Positions 12,064 through 23,239 are shown, counted from the stretch's first letter. The stretch is DNA of 64,000 nt from Tubulanus polymorphus (GCF_964204645.1 NC_134030.1:15218447-15282446), one strand, 5' to 3'. The notes: generated by a model not told the origin, from the sequence alone. Made by a program: numbers and translations.

Positions 12064-12508
12064 GGTACGAGTCAGGCATCAGACCACAACTAGGTTAGTA
12101 GCTCGAAGATGCGTAGGGTCGGACCCCAAAAATAGTACGTAGAGTGTGAAGAAGAGGTCCCCCATAAATGTTGCCATAATTTCTGCAAATGAGATAGGTA
12201 ACGAATTTCGGTTATATGTATGAAATCCATTGATCCTGAGAGACAGATTGATGATGAAATAAGGGATTCTCTGGACTTTTTTGCTTGGAGTAAGACTACC
12301 AAACACGGTGGGGGATTCCCTTAGATATTTGGCTCGGATGTACTGGCATACCTGTACTGGGATACACCTCCTTTCTAAAGGTTTGATTATTTCAAAAGTT
12401 AGGTTGGGTATGTGGAGCGAAAACCACTATATGAACTAAACTCTCGAATTTCTTGTTTTTACTATAGGATATAGAAGATTTTGGAATAGTGGTCTGAGCT
12501 CTGACATA
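12064..12508 (-). repeat. LTR-like ~450-490-bp repeat, left copy
   Basis: In reverse it begins TGTCAGAGCTCAGACCAC and ends GTGGTCTGATGCC, the same unit as 48225-48722. Its own ends are imperfect inverted repeats (CAGAGCTCAGACCAC against CAGGCATCAGACCAC), so a DNA-transposon-like unit is the alternative reading. Confidence 0.65.
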
Positions 12509-12517
12509 TGGACCTCT

Positions 12518-13905
12518 GCAAAAACCGTAATGTTTCCATTTTTAACGCATGCGCATTAGGCTTAGTAAGTGTTGGAAAAGTCGAGAAATCAGTACAGTGC
12601 GCAGGCGTCATGACAGTGTTTACATGTTTCAAAACTGGGTCATGTCAGTACGGTATTCGCTTGAAATGAACCAGCGCGAACATAGCAGCGGGATCGTGAT
12701 GTCTAAATAATCTCGTATCATATGCTTGCGTTTTATATGTTAATACAATTAAAAGAATTGTCCAAATAAATAAACAGTGACATTGGGATCACCATAGAAA
12801 GTGCACCAAAGTTCATAATGGTTAGCATTTCGAGATCAGCATTTTCGGGATTCGAACATGATAGCGTCGTATAAAATAAATCAGCGACACTGGAGTCATC
12901 AAAGTTCAAATTGAATTGAAATAAGTTCAGTATTTTTCGGGGCTCGAATCTGGTAGCGCCGCAAAAATAAACGAATGACACTCGGGTCATCAATGTTCAA
13001 ATCGAAATTGAAATAAGATGAAATAAGATAATTATTTATTGTGGGATTCGAATCTAATAGAAACGGAAACATAGAGTCATCAAAACACACATTCATTATG
13101 CGTCTTCAGCCAGTCCTGGCAGTGGCTGTCTCCACAGTGTATCTACGTTGCTCTACGATCCTGTGTAACCACCCACCCAGACACGTTCATTCAACAAATT
13201 CGCGTGACTTTGGCCGACAGAACTACTGTCGGCATTTTTGCCTGTGTTCAAACTGCGATATCTCAGCAAATAAACAACCGATTTTGATAAATTAACTATC
13301 TACACTAACCTTATGACGTTTTGTGTTTGTTCATTATATTTGTTTGAGGATAAAACCGATTTTAGTACGATTTTAGTACGATTTTAGTACGATTTTAGTA
13401 ATTTAAGATACAAAAATGATCCGCTGTTTAGCGATGAGACACGCATCGTTCAAGTGTCTTGTTGCTAACGAACTACAGTGTTACAATGCCAGTAGTTTCA
13501 AAGTGAAGAAATTGTGTCATTTTTGCTATTTCTGTATTTATATCAAGCACGGACTATGATGAAGGAACATCCGAATGAATATAATAATAAGAAAACTGAA
13601 TGTTTGAGGTTTGTAACGAGAGTTTATTTTTCACAATCGGTTTGATGAAACTGGATTACTAGTGGTTTAAAGTCACAGTGATTTAAGAGTATTGAGAAAA
13701 TGTCGTTCGTGTCTTAGTGTCTGTGGTACATCACAGACACTAAGGTTCTTGGTGAATATGCGTCCTGACATGACCCAGTTTTGAAAGTTCTGACATGTAG
13801 TGACGCCTGCGCACTCAACCGATTTCTGGACTTAGAGAATTTCACCAACACTCACTAATGCGCATGCGTTAAAAACGGAGACATTGGAAACATTACGGTT
13901 TTCGC
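12518..13905. mobile_element. Long-TIR element with a 9-bp duplication (MULE-like), 1388 bp
   Basis: The ends are inverted repeats of roughly 120-150 bp starting near AAAACCGTAATGTTTCC and containing AACGCATGCGCATTAG and AAAACTGGGTCATGTCA. The 9-bp direct repeat TGGACCTCT flanks both sides (12509-12517, 13906-13914). Long TIRs with a 9-bp duplication are characteristic of Mutator-like elements. The interior carries no transposase, only four tandem copies of CGATTTTAGTA near 13360. It abuts the LTR-like repeat on its left. Confidence 0.75.
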
Positions 13906-13914
13906 TGGACCTCT

Positions 13915-16253
13915 TAAAAGTCGATTTTTACATCAATGGAAGAAAGAAACTCGACCAAAACTATTAGGTGACGCTTCTGCGAGAACCTGTACTGCGTGTG
14001 GCCTCGAAGATATCGACATACAAGGCAGTATGTCTCCGTTACAGCACCATCAAAGTCTACCCTGCTCAAAGGAACGGTTGTCAATCGACAAAAATCCCGA
14101 CGAACTTGAGATGGAAAAACCAATTTCTACTGACTGACTTACTGAACTGAATCAGCCATGCAGCAGAGGCCTTCACCAAGAATCTTAGTGTCTGAAGTAC
14201 CACAGTTGTTGGTTACACTAGGATCGTAGAGCGACGGAGATCACTGGTGGAGACAACCGCTGCCAGTGCTGGGTGAACAGAGGCCACGACACCGGCAATT
14301 TGTTTGTTCACTTAAGATGACTGATTGATTATGCTGAATGTGACACGAGATATTAACAGTCAATTCAGTGTGGTAAAAATATCAGCCAATACGACAGGTA
14401 ACTTCACTTACTTCAATTCAATATCTTTTAAAACTTGTGAACAGTAAAAGAATACTTATTTACAAATATTCTGTTGATTGTCTACTGTAGGTCATTGTGT
14501 GTGTTCTGATGAAGATTTTCTGAGATACAACTCAGGATTTCTTAAGAATTAGAAGTTATGCGTAATAAATTAATGAGCTCAACATGCACAGAATGAATTA
14601 TTGTTGTATCATGGTAAGTTTGATAAACCGATGAAACATGAATTGAAAAGTCAATCCAGGTTTAATTGTTAGTATATCTATAATGATTTTATTTCAGAAA
14701 GTATCTTCAATCACGAATCAAAGAGATTAAACGAATGCAGCACTAATTGTCATGAAATGAGATTCCAAATAACGGTAACTCCTAGATCCTGATACAGTGA
14801 TAAGGTTTAAAGTGCTGGATTTTATGAATAACTATAGGAGCGAGCATGCAATTGGAATTGAGATTGGATTTAGGCCTACTGTCTGGTCAAGACTTAGTCT
14901 TTGTGATTCGAGTTAAGTTAGAGATATCAGTGTCATTCTGTTGTCATAAAATGTAATGTCATACAATACGTATGTCACCGTCTTGTCAGGCTGTCTGTAT
15001 ATTGAATAAGATTTTGTACTAGAAGTGGACAATAAATATAGAATAGCAGTAAAAAGAGTTTGTCGTGATGGATTTTATACTCAATTTCTAGCAAAAATCA
15101 TGTGTGGTCCATGAGGAGAGGAAATTATTGCGAATATCCAGTCAGATGATCTCTGGTCTTACCCAAGTCTGTCCCAACTCACTGTCTGTATCGAGAATAT
15201 TAGTAGAGATGTTGCAGTGGATCCAAATATCTGATCTCACAAAACACTAACAAGGAGTTCAACTATTGTAAACTTTATTCAGACTTTAGTCATTTTCACA
15301 TCATCATAATCACAACAATTCACTGAATATATTCCAGATACGGTTGATAAAGAAAGCATGCCTCCCTTCGGACAAGTTCCTTCAGAATGACTATCACAGC
15401 TGAGCCCTCTTTCTTGCCTACAAAATGAAAAAGTATCAATTGAGTTGTCTATTTGAATTCCGAGTAAATATCAGCGGATTAATTCGATACTTACAGCAAT
15501 TAATGCCTTTCCTCGGTCTTTAAATTTCCGTTTGTTTGCTGATTACATTTATGATTCATAGATTATCAGCTGATTTACTGTAATCAATCATTCCAGTGCG
15601 ATTTTGATATTACTCTTAGTTTCGCTTATTCGATGAGACACCATTTTAACCCGGAAGTAACTCGATACTGACATGTTTGACATGCATCGAAAATGTAAAA
15701 TGGAGGATGGGATCAACCGGTCTCTAACTGAAGGTAGAGACCGGCAACCAGTCTATCTCTGACTCGGAATAAGATAGGGATTTCTATAAAAGGTCTGAGA
15801 ATAAGCGACACTCAACGCTAGTGTTTAAGACCCGGGGCGCAGCGTCAGCGTTAGCGAATAAGCGCATAGATTTTCAAAGAAATGAATGCACGCGTACCGT
15901 ACGGCCGTGACTTCCATCTTCAGTGATCTTGATGAGTAACGCCAACAGTTTGCCGTTGGCGTTACTCATCAACGACTAAAAGCCAGAATTGGTTGCAACC
16001 AATTCTGGCTTATTCGTTAGCGGGGGAGAGGGTTAACTGCACTTAGATAGACAGACGCCGTTTCACTTTGAAAGCTTCAGTCGACGGAGCGTTTATCACT
16101 TCCTCGGAGAGATGGTTCGAGTCAATGGTAGTCCGCACAAAGAATGAGTTCTCGAATATTCAGGGGTTTTTGTATTCGGTAGGCCTACCACAAAACAGTT
16201 ACTGTTGTTCCGCACACTACGTGCAATAGGGTTTGAACTTACAAAGTCTGGAT
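13915..16253. other. Intergenic, with a cluster of short hairpins near its end
   Basis: No supported gene. Perfect inverted repeats at 15931-16011 are listed separately, and a further one (CCGGTCTCTA...TAGAGACCGG) lies near 15717. Confidence 0.45.
15931..16011. repeat. Two adjacent perfect hairpins
   Basis: 15931-15970 has 16-nt perfect arms (GATGAGTAACGCCAAC) around an 8-nt loop. 15980-16011 is a 32-bp perfect palindrome centred on GGTTGCAACC. They are ten bases apart and both fully conserved. Function unknown; they could be the tip of a MITE or a structured RNA element. Confidence 0.7.
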
Positions 16254-16465
16254 TGATGTGGCGAACGCCAGTAAATAGTTTATGTTAGTAGAAATAGGTC
16301 ATGTTAGTATCCCCGCCCTGCATGTCAATCATATTAGCATGAGCATGTGCTGTACGCGGAGTCAAAAATAAACAGTTGTATTTTGCATATCAAACGAAAA
16401 GGGTCTTCTCTCATTCTTTCTCTGCATCGAACTGATTTTTCCTGTGGAACTGCAAGATCTCCACA
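16254..16465 (+). repeat. BEL/Pao LTR
   Basis: A ~212-bp sequence beginning TGATGTGGCGAACGCC and ending CTCCACA, followed directly by a primer-binding site. The order LTR, PBS, gag start is that of a BEL/Pao element. The exact 5' boundary is a judgement from the TG start; the matching 3' LTR is not in the window. Confidence 0.65.
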
Positions 16466-16480
16466 TTTGGTGCTGTGACC
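16466..16480 (+). other. Retroelement primer-binding site
   Basis: TTTGGTGCTGTGACC directly follows the LTR's terminal CA. Such a TGGTGCNGTGACC block immediately after the LTR is typical of BEL/Pao elements primed by a host tRNA. Confidence 0.65.
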
Positions 16481-16496
16481 AGGATTCGCTGAGAAA

Positions 16497-17355
16497 ATGT
16501 CCGAAGACGATAGGAAACGACTTCTTCGCCTACGAATCTTCCGAAATTAATATAGCACCGTAGATATTTAACTAAATTTAGTCTAAATTAACAGAGCATT
16601 TTTAGGTCTAGTTATGAATTCTATTTCTTATTTTACAAATATTGTCTTATTTTCATCGATGTTACTAAGGGGGCAGGATGGCAATCAGTTTTGGAGTGTC
16701 GGACTGTTTGTTTGTTTTAGAAATGTACTTGAAGTGTCAGTCAGTTTGTATTGTTTTGATAACTGCCTTCTGGTCTCTGCCACCCTTGATGTCTTATGTA
16801 ATAGCATCCGGTTCAAAATTTGTTGGTAGAAATCAGAGATTCGAGTTGTAGCTTTTGAGCGGGTTGGATGTCCAGCCTCGTCTCTCCGATATATCGAAGA
16901 AAATAAAGTGAAATTTACGGTTTGAAGTTTTAAGAACGTTTTCTCGTCGTTGGTTCCTGATCGTCGACTTAAGGATTTTTTACGTAGTTACCCTGGGCTT
17001 CCGAGGCGGAAATCTCAGGGTGCTATATTAACTCTTATGACGTTCGATGGAAACATTTTGGACTGGTTGGAATTTTACGATACGTTCAACTCGGCCGTGG
17101 CATCCGACCAAAGTTTATCCAATGTGCAAAAATTCCAATACTTGAAGGCCCAACTCGTAGAAGCGGCCCACGTGATCAATGGACTTACGCTAACCGAGGG
17201 TAATTACGAACATGCAATGGAACTACTAATTGACAGGTATGGTCAAAACCACATCATTATCAGTGCGTACGTGTGGGCATTGTGGGAATTAGAAAAACCG
17301 TAACTACAATTCGTTAAGAGAATTATACGATAAATTAGAATCATCAACCGTGCGA
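16497..17355 (+). pseudogene. BEL/Pao gag, truncated by a Polinton insertion
   Basis: An ATG at 16497 opens MSEDDRKRLLRLRIFR, then a stop. After about 400 bp of unrecognised sequence the DUF1759 gag core follows at 16950-17300: FDGNILDWLEFYDTFNSAV, NVQKFQYLKAQLVE, and YEHAMELLIDRYG. A frameshift near 17300 carries the coding match on to 17355 (LRELYDKLES), where the Polinton terminal palindrome begins. Gag packages retrotransposon RNA; this copy is dead. The missing pol region is not found on the far side of the Polinton. Confidence 0.8.
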
Positions 17356-17455
17356 GTAATAGGGTATTAGTTGTTCTATACCAAAGGTCGAACGGTCGAA
17401 AAATAATTTTTCGACCATTCAACCTTTGATACAAAACAACTAATACCCTATTACT
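17356..17455. repeat. Terminal palindrome of Polinton 2
   Basis: Two 50-nt inverted arms meet at 17405/17406 (GAAAAAT|AATTTTTC), with a few mismatches (ACCAAAGGTCGAACGGTC against the inner arm's ATCAAAGGTTGAATGGTC). Folds into one long stem with almost no loop. Confidence 0.85.
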
Positions 17456-17550
17456 CTATATAATCACAAGTCTCATAATTTACAATCCTCAGCACGCTGA
17501 GTATTGCGTAATACATGTTGATTCTAGATGGATGGTTCTAGAAAACTACA

Positions 17551-17720
17551 TTAGCCAATCACAGTTGAGTATTTGGCCTAGTCTATCCAATCACAGTTGA
17601 ATATTTCCAGCCAATCACAGTTGAGTATTCCCTATTACTCTATCCAATCACAGTTGAGTATTAATCTATCCAATCACAGTTGAGTATTCCCTATTACTCT
17701 AGCCAATCACAAGCCTCATA
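17551..17720 (+). promoter_or_regulatory. Cluster of six CCAATCA repeats upstream of Polinton 2 polymerase
   Basis: Six copies of a unit built on CCAATCACAGTTGAGTATT, spaced 20-35 bp, some followed by CCCTATTACTCT, which echoes the terminal sequence. The CCAAT motif, repeated upstream of a TATA box, suggests an array of activator sites. This is inference; it could be ordinary tandem repetition. Confidence 0.5.
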
Positions 17721-17768
17721 ATTTACAAGTCTCAACACGCAGCTGGGTTTTCCCCCACTGTTGAGTAG

Positions 17769-17777
17769 TATAAATAG
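17769..17777 (+). promoter_or_regulatory. TATA box for Polinton 2 polymerase
   Basis: TATAAATAG lies about 100 bp before the polymerase ATG at 17869, downstream of the CCAAT cluster. A duplicated TTGAGAGGTAAGTG follows at about 17802 and 17817; each copy contains a splice-donor-like AG|GTAAGT. Confidence 0.55.
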
Positions 17778-17868
17778 GCGGGACGCACACGTGGCGGGAC
17801 GCGTTGAGAGGTAAGTGTTGAGAGGTAAGTGTTATGTTCAATTTGAATAAAAAATTTGATATTAAAAT

Positions 17869-20589
17869 GGAAGTAAATAAGTACTACTGTTCAACATGTA
17901 AAATTGATATAGATAAATCTCAAAAAGCAAGACATTATAAAACTAAAACACATTTAGAGAATAAATTAAAGTTAGAATATAAAGATGATATGTTAGAAAC
18001 TAAATTAGATGAATTAAAGAATGAAAAAGAAATATATAAATGTGATACATGTAATCAATCATTCAGTGAAAAAAGATATTATGAACAACATTTAAAATCA
18101 AAAAGTCATATTAGAAATATGAATAATGATATTTTAGGTGAAGATTATTTTGATAATGATAATAATAAACCGAAGACAATTAAAAGAATAAAAGATACTC
18201 TAAATAATAAGAAATCATATAGGCCTATGGAAAATGTTAGAAATTATATTTAATCATTAGATAATAAAAAATTGAATTTAAATTTCATAAAGGCAAAACA
18301 TTAGAAGAAAATAAAAAACATTTAGAAAATATGAAAAATATTATAAGAATAATTACAGACGTAGAATACCCTAAGATAAGTATATCAGTTAAAGTTAAAT
18401 TTTTAAAATCTGAAGATAAACCAATTTATAACATAAATTCTCATTCACAACACATTATTTCAAAACAGCATATAGATGATGGATTAGATAAATGTTATAA
18501 TGAAATAAAAAATAAGATAGAAGAGAAATATTTTGGAAGGATCAGGTTTAATATTTGATGAAATAATATTTATGACTTTACATGTGTACAATACAAAATA
18601 TAAGGTAACTAAGTCAAAACCAATTGATGAAAATAATTTATCATATTATAAAGATGATGATATAAATGGATCAAGTTATATCAAATTACCATTTAAAACT
18701 AATACTGTTATAAATGTACAAAATGAAGATGATAAATGTTTTCTATGGTCAATTATAAGTTGCTTACATCCAACAGAAGATATTACTCATAGTTTTAGAT
18801 TAACACATTATAAACCATTTGAAAATAATTATAAGATAGATAATTATCCTGTTAGAATTAAAAATATCCCCAAAATAGAAAGAGATAATAATATAAAGAT
18901 AAATGTGTTTGATTTAGTCAAATTACCAATAACAAAAGGTAATAGGGCCTAATATTAAATATTTCACATTAGAACCTCTATACCTATCAAAAGATTATGA
19001 TTCAAATAATGTGATAGATATATTATATTATGAGAAACATTATATGTGGATTAAAAGAATTGATTTATTTTTCAAATCAGATGATTTTGATAATAAGATA
19101 TATCTATGTAGAAAATGTATAACTAAATTCAGAACTGAAAGTGCATTATTAAATCATAAACAATTATGTGGAAATCATGATTATTGCAAAATAGTTTTAC
19201 CAAATGAAAAGGATAAATTATTAGAATTCAAAAAATATAATTACAAGAATAAAGTACCATTTGTAATATATGGAGATTTTGAATCACTAAATAAAGAATT
19301 AACTGATCAAGATAGAAAAGAAATATATTATAAAAGAAAGAAATTAAATTCTAATGAAAATGGTATAATTGATTATTCAGATCCTCTAATAACAAATACT
19401 ATTAAAAAGATTCATCAAAGGGCTGCAGCTTTTGCATTATATATTAAATCTGATTATCCAGAACTAATTAAAAGTGAATAATATAATTACAGAAATGAAA
19501 ATGTTATCAATCATTTCTGTGAGTTATTAATTGAATATGAAATCAAATTTAATGAATTGTTAAATAAAGATAAAGAAATAATTATGACAGAAGAAGATAA
19601 AGAAGAATTTGAGTTTGCTAAAAAATGTTATTATTGTGAAAAGACATTTAATTATAAAAAGGTTAGAGACCATGATCATTTGAATGGAAAGTTTAGAGAA
19701 TTGTAACTTAAAAGCTAAAAAAATTAACTTTGTTCCAGTTATATTTCATAATTTATCAGGGTATGATGCTCATTTATTCATTAAGCAACTGTGTCATAAA
19801 ATAGAAGAAATCAATAATGAAATAGAAAGAGTAAATTTAAATAGATCAAAAGATAAAATACAAACATATAAATTTAAAATGTTAGCTAAAACATCTGAGA
19901 ATTATATATCTTTCCAATTTGGGTGTCTAAGATTTATAGATTCATATAGATTTTTAAGTAGTTCATTAGATAATTTATCAAAATCATTAGTTGATGATGA
20001 ATTAAAGATATTAAAGGAACACTATCCAAATAATGATGATTTTCAATTAATGAGATATAAAGGAGCAATTCCATATAGTTATTATAAATCGCATAATGAT
20101 TTCAATATAACTGAATTATTAAAAGAACAATTCTATGATGAATTAAAAAATGAATATGTTAAAGATGAAGTCTATAATAGAACATTGAATATTTGGAATC
20201 ATTTTGGAATGAAAAATCATGGACAATTAGTGGATTTATATCTAAAATCAGATGTATTATCATTATCTGATATATTCGAAAGGTTTAGAGATGTAAATCT
20301 AAGATATTTTAATATTGATCCATGTCATTGTTATTCTAGTCCAGGTTTAACTTAGGATTGTGGTTCAAAATTTACAGATATAAAAATGGATTTGTCAACA
20401 AATATAGATCAATTATTATTATTTGAAAAATCTATAAGAGGAGGAGTTTCAGGTGTATTAGGCGATAGATATTTCAATGTAAATGATAATCCTGGATATA
20501 AATTATCATATATAGATGCAAATAATCTATATGGTTGGGCAATGATGGAACCACAACCTTATGGAGTATTTGAAATAACTGAAGTTTTA
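17869..20589 (+). pseudogene. polB: Protein-primed family B DNA polymerase, broken copy
   Basis: Closely related along its length to the intact polymerase at 36701-40732, starting with the same N-terminal C2H2-like finger (YYCSTCKIDIDKSQK). The copy has a nonsense change and deletion near 18253, frameshifts near 18540 and 18950, a stop near 19481, a deletion near 19700 that removes part of the embedded zinc domain, a stop near 20355, and truncation at 20589 just after polymerase motif A (DANNLYGWAM). Motifs B and C are missing. The 3'-5' exonuclease residues (GDFES) are still readable. It records an older Polinton invasion of the same locus. Confidence 0.92.
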
Positions 20590-21098
20590 GTATTGTTGGT
20601 ACCTAGCACGATTTCAGCGTTTTTCAAGAATTCCCTGAAATTTCGGCGTTTTTCGGAAATTCCCTGAAATTTCAGCGTTTTTATTTCAGCGTTTCAGCGA
20701 TTCAGCTTTTTCAGCGAAGTTCAGGAACCGCATTTATTAGGGAAAAAATTACTTGTGGTGATGAGTGATTAAAAAAAGCGAAAAAATTTAATTCATTAAA
20801 TGAACCTGGATCATCTGAGCCCGGTCACCTTCCCCCTGTATATAGCGAACGCGTAAGTAATCGTTCTCGTCCAAGCCTCGCTGCATCGATCTATCCGAGC
20901 ACATAGCAACGCACTATCGACCGTTCTCGTCAATGCCTCGCCGCGTCGATCTATCCAAGCGCAGCTGTTGTTACGCGCACTCACTGTACAGCACAACGCA
21001 AATCGACCGTTCTCGTCAGTGCCTCGATCAATAAAATTGTCCAGATAAGTCATTTCGGATTCTCAATATTTAATTAATTTTATTATCAATTTATTTTT
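20590..21098. repeat. Short tandem repeats and a stray Polinton spacer
   Basis: 20595-20720 holds degenerate repeats of a TTCCCTGAAATTTCAGCG-like unit. 20732-20767 reads CATTTATTAG...AAAAAATTACTTGTGG, matching 21409-21444 for about 36 bp, an intergenic spacer type seen between Polinton genes. 20825-21030 holds about three copies of a ~75-bp unit containing CGTTCTCGTCAATGCCTCG. Confidence 0.6.
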
Positions 21099-21411
21099 CT
21101 AATCGACAATTACTAAACCATGATGCCCGTCTTCATTTTTCCCATGGTAAATCCCTCTAAATCTTTTGATTCCTCTGTACTCAATAAAACCCATTTATCA
21201 GGTAAAATACTTTAAATTCTCGCGTTGTACTAACGTTACAGTTACTTAAATTTGCTGATATTTTATCTCCATATTTAGTTTTTACCTTTTCTAATTTCAA
21301 TATTTTGTGCTCAATTTCTTTTGTAACATCGACTAACTTTTTTATTTCAAATTTTTTTGTTGGTTTTATTCTGTTATTTATTGTTGCTAAGAAAACCTTT
21401 CTATCTCCCAT
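21099..21411 (-). pseudogene. Remnant of the small Polinton gene next to polB
   Basis: Read leftwards from an ATG at 21411, the first frame contains TKYGDKISANL; after one frameshift near 21185 the sequence ends YHGKNEDGHH. The intact homologue at 36331-36672 has NKYGDKLVIHL and YKGKNEKGHH at the corresponding places. The start lies in the same spacer context, a T-run followed by AATAAATG. Its orientation is opposite to that expected for Polinton 2, so it comes from a third or rearranged element. Function of the family is unknown to me. Confidence 0.7.
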
Positions 21412-21444
21412 TTATTAGAAAAAAAATTACTTGTGGTAATGAGT

Positions 21445-23051
21445 GCTGTGTCGTACTCTCGTAATCTGGTATGAAACCCTGATATTACAATTACTTACAC
21501 CATACGTGGGTGCTTTTCCAGGTGGCAGTAAATGTAACAAGAAATTTCCATCAACTATGACAGCTTCGACTGATTTTGGAGACGACTGGTCAATTCTACT
21601 CTCCAATTCACGAAACAGTGAGCTCTTGTCAGTCTTAGCAATTGTTCCATCACCATAAAACATGGATAGTGGTACTGGTGTAAGTGGAAATGTGAAGACA
21701 TCCTCCAAGTCCAGCATCTTCTTTGATGCAACAACAGCAAGGCGGCCCATAAGATCCCGGGTACATTTGAGTTCTGCAACCTTTTTGTTCATTGATCGCG
21801 TATTAGATGTGCATTCATTTTTGAATGTTAATAATTTGACTTTATGCAGGGGTTCTTCAAATCTATTTGCATTCTCGATGCATTCATCAACAAATTGCTT
21901 GTGTCGTACTTTGCCCCTGTCCCTGATTCCTAGCAGACTTTTTCTCACTGCCTCAGACGCTACCTTGCCTATACAAATGTTGAATAAAGAATCCTTTGCA
22001 TTTTCCTGGAATGGGTTGCTAGTCTGTTCGATGTACTCCATTACCTTCTCTAAGTCATTTGTGTTTCTTTTCAGTCTTGATGGATGCATATCTGATATCG
22101 CGTCCGATTTGATAACGAGTCCAGCTATTTCTTGAAGTTTTGTTACAAGTGCTGCCCTGGCAGATTTTGTGAGCATCCATCTTAATCGAGCATTGTAGTT
22201 ATTTGTCATCGCAGCGATTCCGGTCAACCTTGAGGCAGCATCTCTGTTTTCGTCTGTTCGAGAGTCAGGTTAACAGGGATTCGACTAAATGTATGATCCG
22301 TTCTTCTAATCGTAAATGCTCCCTGCTCAAGGATTGAACGTAGTCCAGGATGACTCGAATCAATATTGTGTAGGTCAAGCCGGAATTTAGTCAACCACCG
22401 TGAATAATTTATATGGTTGATTTCGAAGAATAGTGCAATGATCGGATTCAGAGCACTTGTATTACACGACGTCATTTATCCGAATAGCTCTTTCAAGTCG
22501 GTGGTAATCATGTAAGAAGTCTACATACATTAACCAAAATTGTGCCGTTGCACCATGTGCGCCATTTCTGGTTTGGTCAGTGTACTTCTGATATGCAGAA
22601 TCTATATTTATCAAATCATCGGACAACTCTGCCACTTCATCGTACGACTCGAGGAAAGACTTGAAATGTAGAATTTCAAACGCCAGTGAAAGTATGCCAT
22701 GTATCCTTTTACAACGATTGAAAGGCTTTCCTTGTAAAACACCGTTAAGCGAACCACTTGCAATGACGGAGGTTTCAGTAAGCAGAGCAGGGCCACCCGA
22801 TTCTGCTATTAGCTTACCTAAAGCTTTAAAAAAAGCCATTTCGACATGAAATGCACCTAGCATAATGAATACGTCATCATACCTTGGGCGTTCTGTGGCC
22901 TGTATTTGCATTGCTGGCTTTGCAGCGTTCAGTTCATATGTAACTACACCGTATTCCTGCCTGCATTCTTGAGCACATCTCATTGTTACATTCAGAGTTT
23001 CCTGTATTACATCGAGACTTGTTGTAGGCTGCCTCATGTTTGGCATGTAAT
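21445..23051 (-). pseudogene. C-terminal part of a multicopy invertebrate gene split by the Polinton
   Basis: Three leftward frames continue one protein: 23051-22462 (LGAFHVEMAFFKALGKLIAE, SGSLNGVLQGK), 22475-22224 (FEINHINYSRWLTKF, LTLEQTK) and 22227-about 21500 (NPFQENAKDSLFNICIGK, VFTFPLTPVPLSM, VIVDGNFLLHLLPP). Frameshifts near 22470 and 22227 join them. I recognise the family as an uncharacterised, many-copy invertebrate protein; the VDGNFLLHL block looks like the start of a PIN/FEN1-type nuclease domain, but that is inference. The match is lost after about 21505, possibly at an intron or breakpoint. The N-terminal part lies beyond the Polinton at 41001-41306, in register. Confidence 0.75.
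23046..23051. repeat. Target-site duplication, left copy
   Basis: TGTAAT, identical to 41001-41006. Six base pairs is the usual Polinton duplication length. Confidence 0.93.
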
Positions 23052-23239
23052 AGTAATAGGGATAATAGGCTTTCATACCAAAGGTCGAAGGGTCGAGCTC
23101 GTAAAAAAAATGAAAATAATAATTTACAGTTGAATTAGTCGCGCACACTCCTAATTCAACTGTAAATTATTATTATTTTCATTTTTTTACTCACTCGCCC
23201 CTTCAACCTTTGATACGAAAGCCTATTATCCCTATTACT
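23052..23239. repeat. Terminal hairpin palindrome, left
   Basis: Inverted arms 23052-23138 and 23151-23239 enclose the 12-nt loop TCGCGCACACTC. The innermost part (TTTACAGTTGAATTAG and its complement) pairs perfectly. Mismatches cluster about 30-50 nt from the end (GTCGAAGGGTCGAGCTCGT against GTTGAAGGGGCGAGTGAGT). Confidence 0.92.

Larger units (their letters stand above)
17356..20589 (+). mobile_element. Decayed Polinton (element 2), left part
   Basis: Starts with a 100-bp terminal palindrome opening AGTAATAGGGTATTAG, closely similar in design and sequence to the ends of the intact Polinton (AGTAATAGGGATAATAGG). It continues through CCAAT-containing repeats and a TATA box into a broken polymerase gene, and is cut at 20589 in mid-gene. 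No right terminus or capsid genes are present. It has inserted into BEL gag; the target duplication cannot be checked because the right end is lost. Confidence 0.85.

Noticed and set aside
17551-17720. Regularly spaced CCAATCACAGTTGAGTATT repeats, CRISPR-like at first sight
   Set aside because: Spacers are short, unequal and related to each other, the setting is eukaryotic, and no cas gene is near. It is an upstream repeat array of Polinton 2.
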